Origin: Prasinococcaceae sp. CCMP 1430
Taxonomy: Eukaryota; Prasinodermophyta; Palmophyllophyceae; Prasinococcales; Prasinococcaceae
NCBI GenBank assembly: GCA_013416795.1
Contig: RQSC01000028.1
Location: forward strand, 223,299 to 287,298
DNA: 64,000 bases
Direction of reading: 5' to 3'
Positions 21,243 through 31,401 of the stretch are shown here, in pieces (the first letter of the stretch is position 1; every line of letters starts with the position of its first letter). The translations under genes were made by a program, and so were the position numbers. The notes under the pieces are model-generated. The model had not been told where the DNA came from and searched no databases. It saw nothing but the letters and a program-made list of their open reading frames with translations.

Positions 21243-21572
21243 ATGGCGGAGGTGCGCGCGTTCTACCGCGAGGTCGCGAGGTCGCTCCCCGCGCTCGTGC
21301 ACAAGTTCTGGCTCAACGACTTCGTGTCGGTGCCGACGCTGCGCACGACGGTGTGCGGGCTGTTCAAGCAGCACAAGGACGTCAAGGACCCGGAGCTTGT
21401 CAAGCTGCTCATGCACAAGGGCAAGCTCGAGTTCAACATGATTAAGAAGCGGCACAAGCAGAGGCACCACCTCCTCAGGGACTATGTGCACAACGTGCGC
21501 ACGGAGACCGTCGAGAAGGTGCCCACCGACAAGTCGGCGTTCCTCAATGCGTTCAACGCGAACAAGCTCTGA
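21243..21572 (+). CDS. NADH:ubiquinone oxidoreductase subunit NDUFA6/B14
   Basis: LYR-family accessory subunit of mitochondrial complex I that binds the matrix acyl carrier protein. It is an intact single exon of 109 aa starting at ATG 21243, in a strong context after a G-rich leader. Conserved pieces are VRAFYREVARSLPALV (the LYR position reads FYR), the LRTTVCGLF helix, DPELVKLLMHKGKLEF and the KKRHKQRHHLLRDYV segment that corresponds to the family's KQRTHV region. The length is at the short end for the family, lacking the N-terminal extension of the animal protein. Its stop is only 70 bp from the next + strand ATG (S28 peptidase), a close head-to-tail pair. Confidence 0.85.
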   Translation: MAEVRAFYREVARSLPALVHKFWLNDFVSVPTLRTTVCGLFKQHKDVKDPELVKLLMHKGKLEFNMIKKRHKQRHHLLRDYVHNVRTETVEKVPTDKSAFLNAFNANKL

Positions 21573-21640
21573 GCGGCGGCGAGGGCTGCGCGCGCGCCGG
21601 GTGGCCGCGCCGCCGCCGGGGGCACGGACGCTGCCGCTGT

Positions 21641-23358
21641 ATGGTCGCGCGATGGTATCCATACATTTTCGCCGCCACGCGGTGGTTCAGCCGGCAGCGC
21701 GTCGACCACTTCAGCGCCGGCGCCGGCGAGTGGCGGCAGCGCTACTACGCCGACGGTGCGCACTTCCGGCCCGGAGGGCCGATCTTCCTCGTGTTCGGAG
21801 GCGAGATGGCGATCACGTCAGTCCGCGCTTGCGCACATGCAACACATCCAAGCGCTGGCGCCCATGCCCGCGTCCCCACGCGCACGCCGGGCGAGCGTTC
21901 GAGTGGCACGAGCTGTGTGCTGACACGTGTGCGCCGCTGCGTAGCCCTGAGGTGGGCCTCTACTACCCGTCCATCTCAGCACTGGCGAGGCGCTTCGGTG
22001 GGATCGTTGTGCAGCCTGAGCACCGCTTCTACGGCGAAAGCCTGCCGCTCGGCGCACCGTACTCTGCGTCGGGTGCCGATCTCGCGCTGCTCACCCCGCA
22101 GCAGGCGGTTGCGGACGGCGCAGCGCTCGCGACCCACATGCGGCGGATGCACAACTGCACCGGTACTGCTGGAGAGCCGCGTTGCCCCGTCGTCTCCGTG
22201 GGCGGGAGCTACCCGGGCGTGCTGTCGTTCGCGGCGAGGCTGCGCTATCCTGCGGTCTTCGACGCGTCATATGCGGCCTCCGCTCCGCTGCGCTTCTTCT
22301 CGCAGGAAGTCGATCAGTATGCATTCTACGACCACGTCACGCGCGTCGCGGATGCAGCCTCGCCCGGGTGTGCGGATTACGTGAAGCGCACACTCGAAGC
22401 CACGCTCGCCGAGGGCGCCGCTGGCGACGAGGAGGACATAGTCGCGAAGCTCGGCCTCTGCGAGCCGCTGCCGGCATACATGCGCGGCTCGGCAGATACA
22501 CTCCGCCGCGAGCTGCACATGGTCGTGATGTACACCTTCGCCTCGCTTGACATGGGGAACTATCCGCCGCCGACGGTCACAAAACCCACGGGGCTCACTT
22601 CGGCGTGCGCTTCGATCGGAGAGCGCATGAGGGCGGGGGACGCGTGGGGCGCACTGCGAGAGCTGCTTGGTGGCTACGCCATCGGTGGAGCGAATGCGCG
22701 TACGAAGCGGGGCAGCGCTGCCGAAGCTTCGCCTTCCCCGGGGCCAGCCACACCTAGGCGCGCTACTTTGCTGTCACGCCTCGAGAGACCCGCTCGGGGA
22801 GTCGGCGTGAGCGACGCAGCGAGGTGCTTCAATCTCAGCGCGCAGCTCCCAGCGGGTCGCGACCCGACCATTTCCTCCGGGGATTGGACCGGCGTCGGCA
22901 GCGGCCAGGACGGCGCGAATTGGGACTTCCAGACGTGTACCCTGATGGTCGACCCCGCGGGTACAAGTCCTGCAAGCATGTTCCTCCCGCGTGCGTGGTC
23001 GCTTGACTGGCTCAAGTCCCACTGCACGAGCCGCTTCGGCGCAGGCACAGTCCCCCAACCGACCGCGCTCGTGGACGCATGGGGACTCGGCAGTGCACAG
23101 CTCAAGCAGCTCGCGCGAAGCGGTGTGCTTACAAATGTCATCTTCACCAACGGCGCCATCGACGGCTGGAGCGTGGGAGGCGTGAGCACAAACCTGAGCG
23201 ACACCGTAGTGTCGTTCGTCATGCCGACAGGCGCACACCATAGCGACCTCTCACACACCGGCGGCGAGAACGACACGGCCGACGTTCTCGCGACGCGCGC
23301 GAGCGTGGCGTTCCTCCTTCGCACATGGCTCGGGCTAGCGGAGGCCACGCATGCGTGA
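21641..23358 (+). CDS. S28 family serine carboxypeptidase (PRCP/DPP2-like)
   Basis: Lysosomal or secreted-type serine peptidase of family S28, which cleaves after proline. Exons 21641-21816 and 21945-23358 join in phase 2 to give 529 aa, typical for S28. The start of the mature-like domain has RQRVDHFSAGAGEWRQRYY and GGPIFLVFGGE. Exon 2 has VVQPEHRFYGESLP. The nucleophile is in VGGSYPG (Ser codon 22207-22209), the acid in NGAIDGWS and the histidine in GAHHSDL. Several NxT/NxS sequons occur (NCTG, NLSA, NLSD, NDTA). An Arg/Ser/Pro-rich insert (about 22693-22800) interrupts the domain. The N-terminus MVARWYPYIFAATRW is short and not a clear signal peptide, so an upstream exon may be missing or ATG choice may differ. 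Confidence 0.9.
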
Positions 23359-23413
23359 AGCAAGTAATCCGTTCAAACGCTGCACGGCTCGGGCGCGGTG
23401 AGTGCCGTTGACA

Positions 23414-25260
23414 TCATGCTTCCGCGTCTATCACGGTGTGCGCACGTGTTGCGTGATAGTTGCGCGCCACCAGCTCGGCGAGCCACAGCAAGGCCTCCTC
23501 GGTCGCGTGCGGTAGCACGACCACGTGGGCCTCATCGTCCACCGTGGCGAGCTGAAAGAGTTCGACAGTGCGCTCGCTCGGCCTGGGGAACACGATGATG
23601 AGGGAGTCAGGCTGCCGAGCGTGCGGAACGCGGGACTTGCCGAGCGCCGCCTCGAAAATTTCGCACAGGCCCACGCAACGGGCGTACTCGTCGCCCCATT
23701 CCAACTGACGCATGCGTGCTTGCCACAAGGGGGCTATGAGCCCATCCCTGCAACCAGAGATCATCCTGTCCGTGATTTGGAGGTACGGCACGTACGCGCC
23801 GCTCTCTGCCTGTGCGCTGCACGCGGCGGCGGAGAGGAGAACAACGCCGCCGACAACCCCGCCCCACCACTTGTGCGCGCTGATGGAGATCGAGTCGAAG
23901 TCCTCGCCGAGTACATACTTTGGCGCGTGCTCGTCGAGCGGCCAGTAGCCGCCCGCGAGCGCAGCATCGACGTGGATATGCACGTGCTCTCGCTTGATGC
24001 CCACGGCGTGTAGGACCCGCAGCACGCCGCGCACGTCGTCGCTCGCACCTCGAAACGTGGTGCCCAGCGTGCACACGACCACGAACCGCGAGATGTCCAT
24101 GCTGCGCCGCGCGACTCCGACGACTTGCTCAAGCGAACGCATGTCCATTGCACCGTTCTCGTCGGCTTCTACCGAGGCACGCAGCCGTGCGCCTAGCATG
24201 TTAGCCGCCTTTGGTACGCAGTAGTGCGCCTCCTCTGACCACAACATCAGCGTGAGCTGGCCATCAGTGCTGTCCAAGCCAAAGCGGCGCAGGCCGGCCA
24301 GGACACCACGCATGACGCCCTCCGTGCCGCCAGTGGTCAGGTGCCCCCACCAGTCGCCCTCTGGTCCGCGCGTGCCGCGCTCCGTCCATGTCGAATGTGT
24401 GTGCGGCCCTGAAGCCTTCGCTGCTCCGTCGTTGGCGGCCGCAGCGCATTGCGTCCCCGGCGCTGCGCTGCTCGCTGGCGCGCCCTCGAGCAGCACGCGC
24501 GGCGCGGCCGGAGCGTGCTGCGCAGGGGCGGTCGTCGCGTCACAGCTCATCGATGTGTCCGCGCGCGGCTTCTTCTTGGTCGGTGACAGGCTCAGCGCTA
24601 GCACTGGCACGCTGCCTTCGTCGCAATCTTCCGTGGTTGGCGGCGCATTGTGCGCGCTGGCTTGCATGTGCTCCGCCCTGAGCCTCTTCGTTGAGCGCTG
24701 CGGAGGAGGGGGGACTGGAAACTCGCTGGGGCAACCGTCCTCGACGCCAGTGCTCCCACCTGCCGCACCGCCCTCTTCGCCGTGCTGGCCTCTCGCGGGC
24801 ACCTTCCCGCCCGCAGCGCCCGCGTCGGCGGCGATCCGCGCATTCTGCGCGCCGGCGGAGCTACTACCATCCATTTTCTCCCTGTCGTCTTTCGAGAGCC
24901 ACGGCCTGGCGAGCTCCTGGACAAGCGCGTGCTCCGTCTCGAGCGTGTGCAGACGGTACGCGCCCATCTTGTGCTTGTCGCTCGAGAAGGGATCGCCGCA
25001 CGTCGTGAGGCGGACATGCGGCGCGAGTCGCGCGCGCGCGGCGCTCAGCGCGCCAAGCGCGTGAAGATTCGTCGGATAGCCCAGCATCGGCGGCGCGCCG
25101 CCGAGCTCGTCCGAGTACGCGGCCTCGAAGCGCGCCAGGCACCTCTCGAAGGCGGCGGGCGGGGCTGCGGGCACCGCGCGCCACGCCGCTGCCGCGCGCC
25201 GCTGCTCGTCCGCCGCGGGTTCCACGCCCCCGTCGCCGCGCGCCGTCGTGAGTGTGTCCG
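23414..25260 (-). CDS. Group II PLP-dependent decarboxylase (serine/histidine decarboxylase-like), 5' partial
   Basis: Pyridoxal-phosphate amino acid decarboxylase closest by eye to plant serine decarboxylase and bacterial histidine decarboxylase. About 614 residues are open to the N at 25261. Motifs: GYPTNLHALGALSA, CGDPFSSDKHKMG, WWGHLTTGGTEGVMRG, SEEAHYCVPKAANML, HIHVDAALAGG and the PLP lysine in SISAHKWWGG, then HVVVLPHATEEALLWL at the end. Between the GDPF region and WWGHLTTGG lies a roughly 190-residue low-complexity insert (about 24350-24910) rich in Ser, Ala, Pro and Gly. This is absent from typical family members and could include an unspliced intron, although the frame is open throughout. 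Substrate cannot be decided. It is head-to-head with the mutase gene across the N. Confidence 0.88.
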
Positions 25261-25261
25261 N
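25261..25261. other. Single-N assembly join, both flanking genes truncated
   Basis: The N separates the 5'-truncated decarboxylase (minus) from the 5'-truncated UDP-galactopyranose mutase (plus). Two genes cannot both lose their 5' ends at one base by chance, so this is almost certainly a collapsed gap. Confidence 0.85.
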
Positions 25262-25978
25262 GACCGCTACTTCGCAGGCAAGGGCCTGCCCAAGCTCGAG
25301 TACCGCTCGCTCAAGTTCGAGTGCGAGTATCACGAGCCCGAGGGCGGCTACTACCAGGAGGCGCTGCAGGTGAACTATCCCGAGATGAAGTGCAAGGGCG
25401 AGGACGTCACCTACACGCGCATCACTGAGTACAAGCACAAGCCCAACCAGCCGGCGGGCGTGCACTCCAAGCCCGGTACTGTCATCTACAAGGAGTGGTC
25501 GTGCGACGACGGCGATCCGTACTACCCGGTGCCCAATCCTGCCAACCGCGAGCTGTACGAGAAGTACAAGGCCATGGCCGACGAGGAGAAGGGCGTGTGC
25601 TTCGTTGGCCGCCTCGCGAGCTACAAGTACTTCAACATGGACCAGGCCATCCTCAACGCGCTCGAGATGTTCGACAACCTCAAGGAGACGGGCAAGCGGA
25701 CGGCGCGCGCGCGCGCGCGTGGCCGTGAGGGGGGCGCGCGCGCCGGGGAGAGCGCGCCGGTGCTGAGGCGATCGAGCGGTGCCGACGGGGCCACCAAACA
25801 AAAACGACAAGAAAAAAAGGCGAGCGTGCGCGAGCTGACGCGCGCGCGCGCGACGCGCCCCCTTCCCGCGCGCCCGCGCGCAGAAGGAGCTGCCGCCGGT
25901 GGAGCAGAAGCCGGGAATCACACAGACCGAGGACATCCTCAACTCCATCCTCCCGCCGAGGTGCGAAGCGCGCGCTGA
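25262..25978 (+). CDS. UDP-galactopyranose mutase, C-terminal part
   Basis: FAD enzyme that interconverts UDP-galactopyranose and UDP-galactofuranose for Galf-containing glycans. Only the C-terminal third is present, beginning at the N. Recognisable pieces are RYFAGKGLPKLEYRSLKFE (family YRSL region), VTYTRITEYKH, KEWSCDDGDPYYPVPNP and the FAD-site FVGRLASYKYFNMDQAI, ending in a helix NALEMFDNLKETGK at about 25693. After that the frame stays open through CG-rich sequence to 25978 with no sensible protein, so the real C-terminus or last splice is unresolved. The tail overlaps the first visible exon of the dynein light chain gene in another frame. The N-terminal Rossmann domain should lie beyond the gap. 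Confidence 0.85.
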   Translation, partial: DRYFAGKGLPKLEYRSLKFECEYHEPEGGYYQEALQVNYPEMKCKGEDVTYTRITEYKHKPNQPAGVHSKPGTVIYKEWSCDDGDPYYPVPNPANRELYEKYKAMADEEKGVCFVGRLASYKYFNMDQAILNALEMFDNLKETGKRTARARARGREGGARAGESAPVLRRSSGADGATKQKRQEKKASVRELTRARATRPLPARPRAEGAAAGGAEAGNHTDRGHPQLHPPAEVRSAR

Positions 25979-27148
25979 GTCGGGGTTGGATGGGGGGACG
26001 AGAGAGGGCGCGCGCGCGCGCGCCCGAACGAACTTTTCCCAAGCGCGCACGACAGGAGGGAGCATGGCCGCTGCGCTGGCAGGCGCGGGCGCGCCAGGCG
26101 GCTTTGGAGCCGCAGTGGGTGGTCTCAGGCCTCATCTCAGTGCCGAGATGTCCATGGCGCGCGTCATCGCGTGCAGGAGGGGAACGTGGTGCCCCGGGGC
26201 ACACAAAGGCGAGGCGAGGCATTTGCTGCCGCCAATCCCCCCCCACCCCACCCCTACATCCGTCCTGCCCACGGCGCTTGCGCATGCCGCGCGCGCGCTG
26301 TGCACGGTGCACAACGCAGCGCCTTGGCCGACGCCGTGAGCAGCGAGGGGCTCGCTCGCCTGTCCGTTCGTTGCGACGTCGTGCAACGCCCTGAGCTGCG
26401 CTCCGAGCCGCGCTTGGCGCCGCGCTGCGCTCGCGCCGCTGGCTGCGCTGCAGGGGTGCTCGGCGCTGCTGCACCGTGTGGGGCCGACAGCGTCACGATA
26501 CGTGAGCGAGTCCGCGTGGGCGCACGCGGCGGCGACAGCGAAAACTGACCCGCCGTCCGCCCACCTCCACATCGCTCGCTGCGCGCCACCCACAGGGAGT
26601 GGACTGAGGATGGCCAGCTGTGGGTGCAGTACGTGAGCTCGACTCCTGCGACGCGCCTGGACGTGATCAACCTGCAGGAGAAGCTCGACGCGCAGTTGCA
26701 GCAGCGGCAGGCGCGCGAGACGGGCATCTGCCCGGTGCGTGAGGAGCTGTACGCACAGTGCTTCGACGAGCTCATCCGCCAGGTGACGATCAACTGCGCC
26801 GAGCGCGGCCTACTGCTGCTGCGAGTGCGCGACGAGATGCGCATGACCATCGCCGCGTACCAGACACTCTACGAGAGCTCGGTGGCGTTCGGCATGCGCA
26901 AGGCGCTACAGACCGAGCAGGGAAAAGCGGATATGGAGGCGCGCATCCAGCAGCTGGAGGCTGAGCAGAAGGAGCTCGAGCGACAGGTGGCCGAGTGGAA
27001 GGCCAAGTGCGAGGCCATCGAGAAGCGCGAGTCGGAGAGGCGCGCTATTGACGAGAAGAAGCACGGGGATGAGGTGCAGTATCTGACGCGCTCTAACAAG
27101 CAGCTCAAGCAGCAGCTCAACTCCTTTTTGGCGCCGGGCGGCAAGTGA
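25884..27148 (+). CDS. DNALI1: Axonemal inner-arm dynein light chain p28 (DNALI1), 5' partial
   Basis: Light chain of single-headed inner-arm dyneins of motile cilia, so the organism is flagellated. Exons 25884-25960 and 26596-27148 join in phase 2 and give about 209 residues. The sequence is nearly invariant: ITQTEDILNSILPPREW, WVQYVSSTPATRLDV, RQARETGICPVREELY, VTINCAERGLLLLRVRDEM, IAAYQTLYESSVAFGMRKAL, then the C-terminal coiled coil to FLAPGGK. The usual N-terminal 40-50 residues and a start ATG are not present between the mutase exon and 25884. No ATG occurs in 25694-25883, so the first exon is missing or displaced, or the two genes are fused by the assembly. The 635-nt intron is long for this window. 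Confidence 0.95.
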
Positions 27149-27311
27149 GGGGGTGGGGACGCCCGCGCCCGCGCAGCGCGGAGCGCACCTTTGTATCAAA
27201 TCGACTTACATCATACATGCACAACAGGGGTGGGGGCGCGCCCGCGCGGACGCTTTCAGCCACGCCCGCGCTCCGCACCGAGACCGCTCGTGCCAGGCAG
27301 CCGCGCGAGCT

Positions 27312-28184
27312 CTATTCTGCTCGCCGGCGCTTCCGCGCGCGGCCGACCGCGCGCAGAGCCAGAGAGCCTGGGGCCTCCGCGAGGGGCGCCAGCGTTTTGA
27401 GCGGGGCAGAGACGTGTCCGCGCCGCGCGGCGTCCGCGCAGGCATAGCGCCACGGCGCCTGGACGTCTTCAGCAGACGCGTAGCCGATCCCCACGCGCGG
27501 GCCGCACAACATGTCGCTGCGGGCCAGCGGCGTCGCCGTCAGCTCAAGCTGAAGCGCGTCGCCAAGCGCACCGCCGCCGACGTCCCCGGCCGCGGCGAGC
27601 AAATCCTGGCCCGAGTGCGCGACCTCGAGCGCGAGCGCCTGGCCCACCTTGCCCGGCCCGGCCAGGAGTCCCCTCGCCGCGGGCGTGGCTGCGGTGGGCC
27701 GTCCGGCCGAACGCCGCGCCACGACCACGTCATCGCCCTCGAGCACCTCGGCGGCCCGCACGAGCACTGCGGCGCCGCGCCCGTGTGGTTCGGTGACCAC
27801 GTTGAGCATCCTGTGCATCCCGTAGCATAAGTAGACGTACCCGTGTCCAGGCTCACCGAACATCGGCGCGTTGCGCGCAGTTCGGCCCATGCGCGCGTGG
27901 TTCGCCGTGTCCTCACGGCCGCCGAGTGCCGCAGCGCTCACGTAGGCCTCAGTCTCGGTGACGCGCAGCGCGACGGCCCCGCGACGCAGCGTCGCCCCCA
28001 GCAGCCTCTGCGCGGCCTCGCGCGTGTCGCCGGCGAGCGCCGCGTCGGCGGCGCCGCGCGCGCGCTGTGCCGCGCGCCGCCACGCCTGGCCCCAAGTGAC
28101 GCACGCGCCGCAGCGCTGGCGAGATATACGTGAATGGATCAGGACCAATTGAATGTTACGATCCGACCGGCTGGTAGTCGCCAT
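27312..28184 (-). CDS. 3-methyladenine DNA glycosylase (AAG/MPG type)
   Basis: Base-excision repair glycosylase that removes alkylated purines. The frame gives 290 aa. The AAG fold is recognisable from about residue 60: LLGATLRRG, VTETEAYVS (catalytic Glu region), ARMGRTARNAPMFGEPGH, GYVYLCYGMHRMLNVVTE (the conserved YGMxxxxN stretch), VLVRAAEVLEG and LLAGPGKVGQAL, ending in a basic RARKRRRAE tail that could be a nuclear signal. The ATG at 28184 lies 28 bp inside the 3' end of the upstream same-strand monooxygenase gene. Either the two overlap, or the real start is a downstream non-ATG or spliced one. The first 40 residues look non-conserved. Confidence 0.9.
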   Translation of the reverse strand: MATTSRSDRNIQLVLIHSRISRQRCGACVTWGQAWRRAAQRARGAADAALAGDTREAAQRLLGATLRRGAVALRVTETEAYVSAAALGGREDTANHARMGRTARNAPMFGEPGHGYVYLCYGMHRMLNVVTEPHGRGAAVLVRAAEVLEGDDVVVARRSAGRPTAATPAARGLLAGPGKVGQALALEVAHSGQDLLAAAGDVGGGALGDALQLELTATPLARSDMLCGPRVGIGYASAEDVQAPWRYACADAARRGHVSAPLKTLAPLAEAPGSLALRAVGRARKRRRAE

Positions 28185-29461
28185 ACGCGAACTTCACCTC
28201 GCGTCGCAGCGACACGAGCCGCATGAGGCGCATCGGGAGCAGGCGCGGAGACGGGCGGCCCATGTAGGCGTCCCTGGACCAGCGCTGAATGCGTGCAGCG
28301 CGCGACGCGCGCACGCGGGCGTACCGGGCAGCCGCCACCGCCGGTCCCGCGACGCCGGCCGCCTTGAGGCACTCCGCCAGGTCGGCAGCGTCCTCGAAGG
28401 CGACCATTGTGCCCTGCCCCTGAGAAGGGACCATAGGATGAGCGGCGTCGCCGAGCAGCACGACGGGGCCATCGTACCACTGGTCCTCCGAGAGTGGCTG
28501 CCTGTCTGCCAGGCGCCGCTCGAAGATTTCTGTCTCCTCGGTAGCGCCCAGCAGGGCCAGCGCGCCTTGAAAGGCTGAGAATTCTTCCTTGAGAGCGTCC
28601 ACCCGGCCGGCGTGACCGAAGCCGCCGAATTCGCCTGAGCTCAGCGCCGCACGCACGGCCTCCGGTGCGTCGCTTTCGTCCAGAGTGAGGTACCACGAGG
28701 TGATCCCGCCTGCGCCGGAGTCGAAAGAAAGGATGGCCTTGCCATCCTTCCCACAGGTGACAAACTCGACCTCACCGGGGCGGTGGATGCCGGGGAGCTC
28801 GGTGCTGACGCCCTGCAAACGCTCGGTTGGGATGAGCGCGTTCCAAAGCAGTTGGCTGGTCGGCCGCGCGTCGTCACCGCCCTTCTCAACCTTGCCGCTG
28901 TTGGCGACCTGTGCGCGCAGCGCCGACCCCGCGCCGTCGGCCACCACCAACATAGTGCAGCGCACTTCGCGGTCGTCCTCGAGCATCAACCGTACGCTCT
29001 CCTCCCCCACGAGATCGAACCCAGTCTCGACCGCGTAGCCCGTGGCCTTGGCCCCGCAGTGCACGACCTCATCGGGCAGCATCTTCGCCAGCGCTGCGTG
29101 CGCGTCATGCCATGGCACGTTGTACTGTGCGTGTCCATAGTCCTTCTCCATTTGGGCGGCGTCCGATCCAATCGCGCGGCGCACGCCGCCGTCCTCGTCG
29201 CACACAGTGATGTTCTGGCGCGAGATTTTCGCGCCGGCCTCCCTGATGGCCGGTGGCAGCGCCTCGTCGCACGCCTCCAGGGCGCGCCAGCCATTGGCGG
29301 AGACCATGATGCCCGTCCCCGTGCCGCGCCGCAGCAGCGCCTCCGACGCCTCGAACACGTGCGCGTCGAAGCCGCGCGCGCGCAACGCGCACGCCGCGGC
29401 CAGGCCCGCGGGCCGCCGGCGCGTGGATCGGCGCAGCAAACGGCAGCACCGGCCAGCAGCC
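28156..29461 (-). CDS. FAD-dependent monooxygenase (aromatic-ring hydroxylase type), 5' partial
   Basis: Flavoprotein monooxygenase of the PHBH/zeaxanthin-epoxidase/salicylate-hydroxylase superfamily; substrate unknown. It reads PAGLAAACALRARGFDAHVFEAS (end of the first FAD site), GIMVSANGWRALE, then VVADGAGSALR (DG motif), and LLGDAAHPMVPSQGQGTMVAFED (second FAD site GDAAHP), ending at 28156. The GxGxxG segment directly before PAGLA is not intact in the long frame; it reads RRRPAGLA. In the next frame an AGGP can be read, so a one-base error or a junction near 29410 is likely, in addition to the N at 29462. The end of the gene overlaps the glycosylase ATG by about 28 bp. Confidence 0.88.
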
Positions 29462-29462
29462 N
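29462..29462. other. Single-N assembly join or uncalled base
   Basis: Lone N at the 5' end of the FAD monooxygenase, where its first FAD-binding motif should begin. Confidence 0.65.
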
Positions 29463-29941
29463 CCAGTTCCCGCCATGATGGCGAAAATTCGAGTCACGGC
29501 CCCACACAGCTTCACAGCCACTCGCGGCTCGCACTCCCATCCATGATGATGATGATGGCGGTGTGTCCACGTGTGTCCGATGGATTCGAATCTCGGGTGC
29601 GATATTGACCTCGGATATGAACCCTGTTTATGGGGAATGAAACCATAAATGAGGCGCTGGTGTACGGCGTCGTAACCTCAACTCGCGCGCACTCCCGTGG
29701 TGATGGTGGCGTCTCGGTGCGATCTGACCGCATATTAGAACCCTGTTTATGGGAACGAACCGTAAAGGAGGGCATGATGTAACCTGAACCTCCACGCGGG
29801 GAAGGGGGAGGGGGCGGCCAGCCGCCGGCGCGGCGCGGCCGCCGGCGCCACTCGGCCGCCGCCCCCTCCGCACCCCTCCGCGCCCCTCCCTTCCCGCCCG
29901 CTCGCGCCCCCCTCGTCTTTGCCCTCCCCCTCGCGGCGGCG
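29463..29941. other. Intergenic: promoter region of PRMT, with direct repeat
   Basis: No gene seen. Most of it is the imperfect duplication annotated at 29553-29795, followed by a CT-rich run (29800-29940) leading to the PRMT ATG. Confidence 0.55.
29553..29795. repeat. Imperfect tandem duplication (unit about 110-125 bp)
   Basis: Copy A (about 29553-29680) and copy B (about 29700-29795) share in order: GATGGTGGC-like, TCTCGGTGCGAT, AACCCTGTTTATGGG (29620-29634 and 29739-29753), a GAAACC/GAACCRTAAA block and GTAACCT. The copies differ at many sites, so the duplication is not recent. Confidence 0.8.
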
Positions 29942-31315
29942 ATGGGGGCGCCGGAGCGCACGGCGCTGGACCAGGCGTACTTCGATGCGTACGAGGACAT
30001 GTCCACGCACGCGCTGAGTGCGTGCGCGCCGCCGCCGCCGCCGCCGCCGCTGCCGCTGTTGTGAGCCGGGTGAGCGCAGGCCGAGGCTGACACGCGCCCG
30101 TGTGCGCGTCGCGCGTGCGCCGCGCTCGGTAAACAGTGCTGCGAGACGCGCCGCGCTGCTCGGCGTACGCGCGCGCGCTCCGCGCGGCCAACCTGGAGGG
30201 CAAGGCGGTGCTCGACGTGGGCGCTGGCACGGGGCTGCTCTCCATCCTCGCCGCCAAGTTTGGCGCGCGTGTCGTGTACAGCTGCGAGGCGAGTGGCCTC
30301 GCCGCGGCCATCGGAGCTGCTGCGCAGGCGAATGGCGTCGGAGATGTTGTGAAGGTGATGCACTGCAGGGCTGAGGTGCGTGCGGCAGAGCAGAGGCGCG
30401 GGCCAGACGAGCGCCCCCCCCCACCCCCCCCCCCCCCCCCCCCCCCCCCTCGCCCCTCACACACACCCAGCCTCCCTCCAATGCGCACTGACTCGTGGCC
30501 TCCACGCCCTCGCCGGCCGTCGCCGTTCACTCGTGGGGTTGCAGGAGCTCGAGCTCCCCGAGAAGGTGGACGTGATTGTGTCGGAATGGATGGGCTTCCA
30601 CCTGTACCACGAGTGCATGCTCGAGTCGGTGCTGCGCGCGCGCGACGCGTGGCTTTCACCGAGCGGCCTGATGGTGCCCGGTCGCTGCCGTGTGATGGCC
30701 GCGCCCGTGTGCGCGGACGCAATCATCGAGGAGCGCCTCGCGCCGTTCGCCGACTGCGAGGGCGTCGACCTCAGCGTGTTCATCGGACCTGCGGCGCAGC
30801 AGCTGCTCGAGGCGAACCCGCAGGTCACCGTCCTGGAGCAGGACGCGCTGCTCGCGCAGCCGCGCTGCGTGGACGAGGCCGACTTGCACGTCATCCCCGC
30901 CGCCGAGGCGGGACGCTGCGGTGACGAGCTCGTCTTCGTGGCCACACGCGAGGCAGTGTGCCACGGCTACGCGCTGTGGTTTGAGTGCGACTTCTTCGCC
31001 AAGCGGCCGTCGTCCAGCGGTGAGGGAGCGGACGACGACGGGCTGGGCGACATGGGGGAGGGCGACGAGCCCGCAGTGGTGCTGTCCACGGGCCCCGAGG
31101 CGCCACCCACGCACTGGAAGCAGACGGTGGTGCTCCTCCCGGAGCAGCTGGGCGCCACGCCCGGCGCGCGGCTCGATTGCGCCTTCCGGCTGGCGCCTGA
31201 CGCGCGCGTGCCGCGCAACTGCGTGCTGCAGTGCGCCGTCGGCGGATCCGTGCGCGAGCTCGAGCAGGAGGCGCTCGTCGAGGCCGCCGCCGTCGCCGCC
31301 GCCGCCGCCAAGTGA
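29942..31315 (+). CDS. Class I protein arginine N-methyltransferase
   Basis: SAM-dependent PRMT methylating arginine in histones or RNA-binding proteins. Exons 29942-30017, 30137-30375 and 30545-31315 fit in phase and give 361 aa. The split Met codon at the first junction restores the conserved HALMLRDAPRCSAY. Motif I is VLDVGAGTGLLSILAAKFGA, post-I VVYSCEAS. The double-E loop is SEWMGFHLYHECMLESVL. The THW loop is in PPTHWKQTV. The acidic SSSGEGADDDGLGD insert is in the beta barrel. The core length fits PRMT1/PRMT6-type single-domain enzymes; which paralogue is unclear. Intron 2 carries a 26-nt poly-C. Start ATG 29942 is supported by DQAYFDAYEDMSTH, the usual N-terminal YF...Y motif. Confidence 0.93.
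30424..30449. repeat. Poly-C tract in a PRMT intron
   Basis: Run of 26 C within the second intron of the PRMT gene. Confidence 0.95.
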
Positions 31316-31401
31316 ACGCCGCAGCGCAGCGCCTCCAACCAGAACCAAAACCCTACACCCGGATGTACTTTAACCCTAAATAATACTACCCAAACCCGAC
31401 G

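Noticed and set aside
27149-27311. Possible extra gene between DNALI1 and the glycosylase
   Set aside because: Only convergent 3' flanks; no coding signature.
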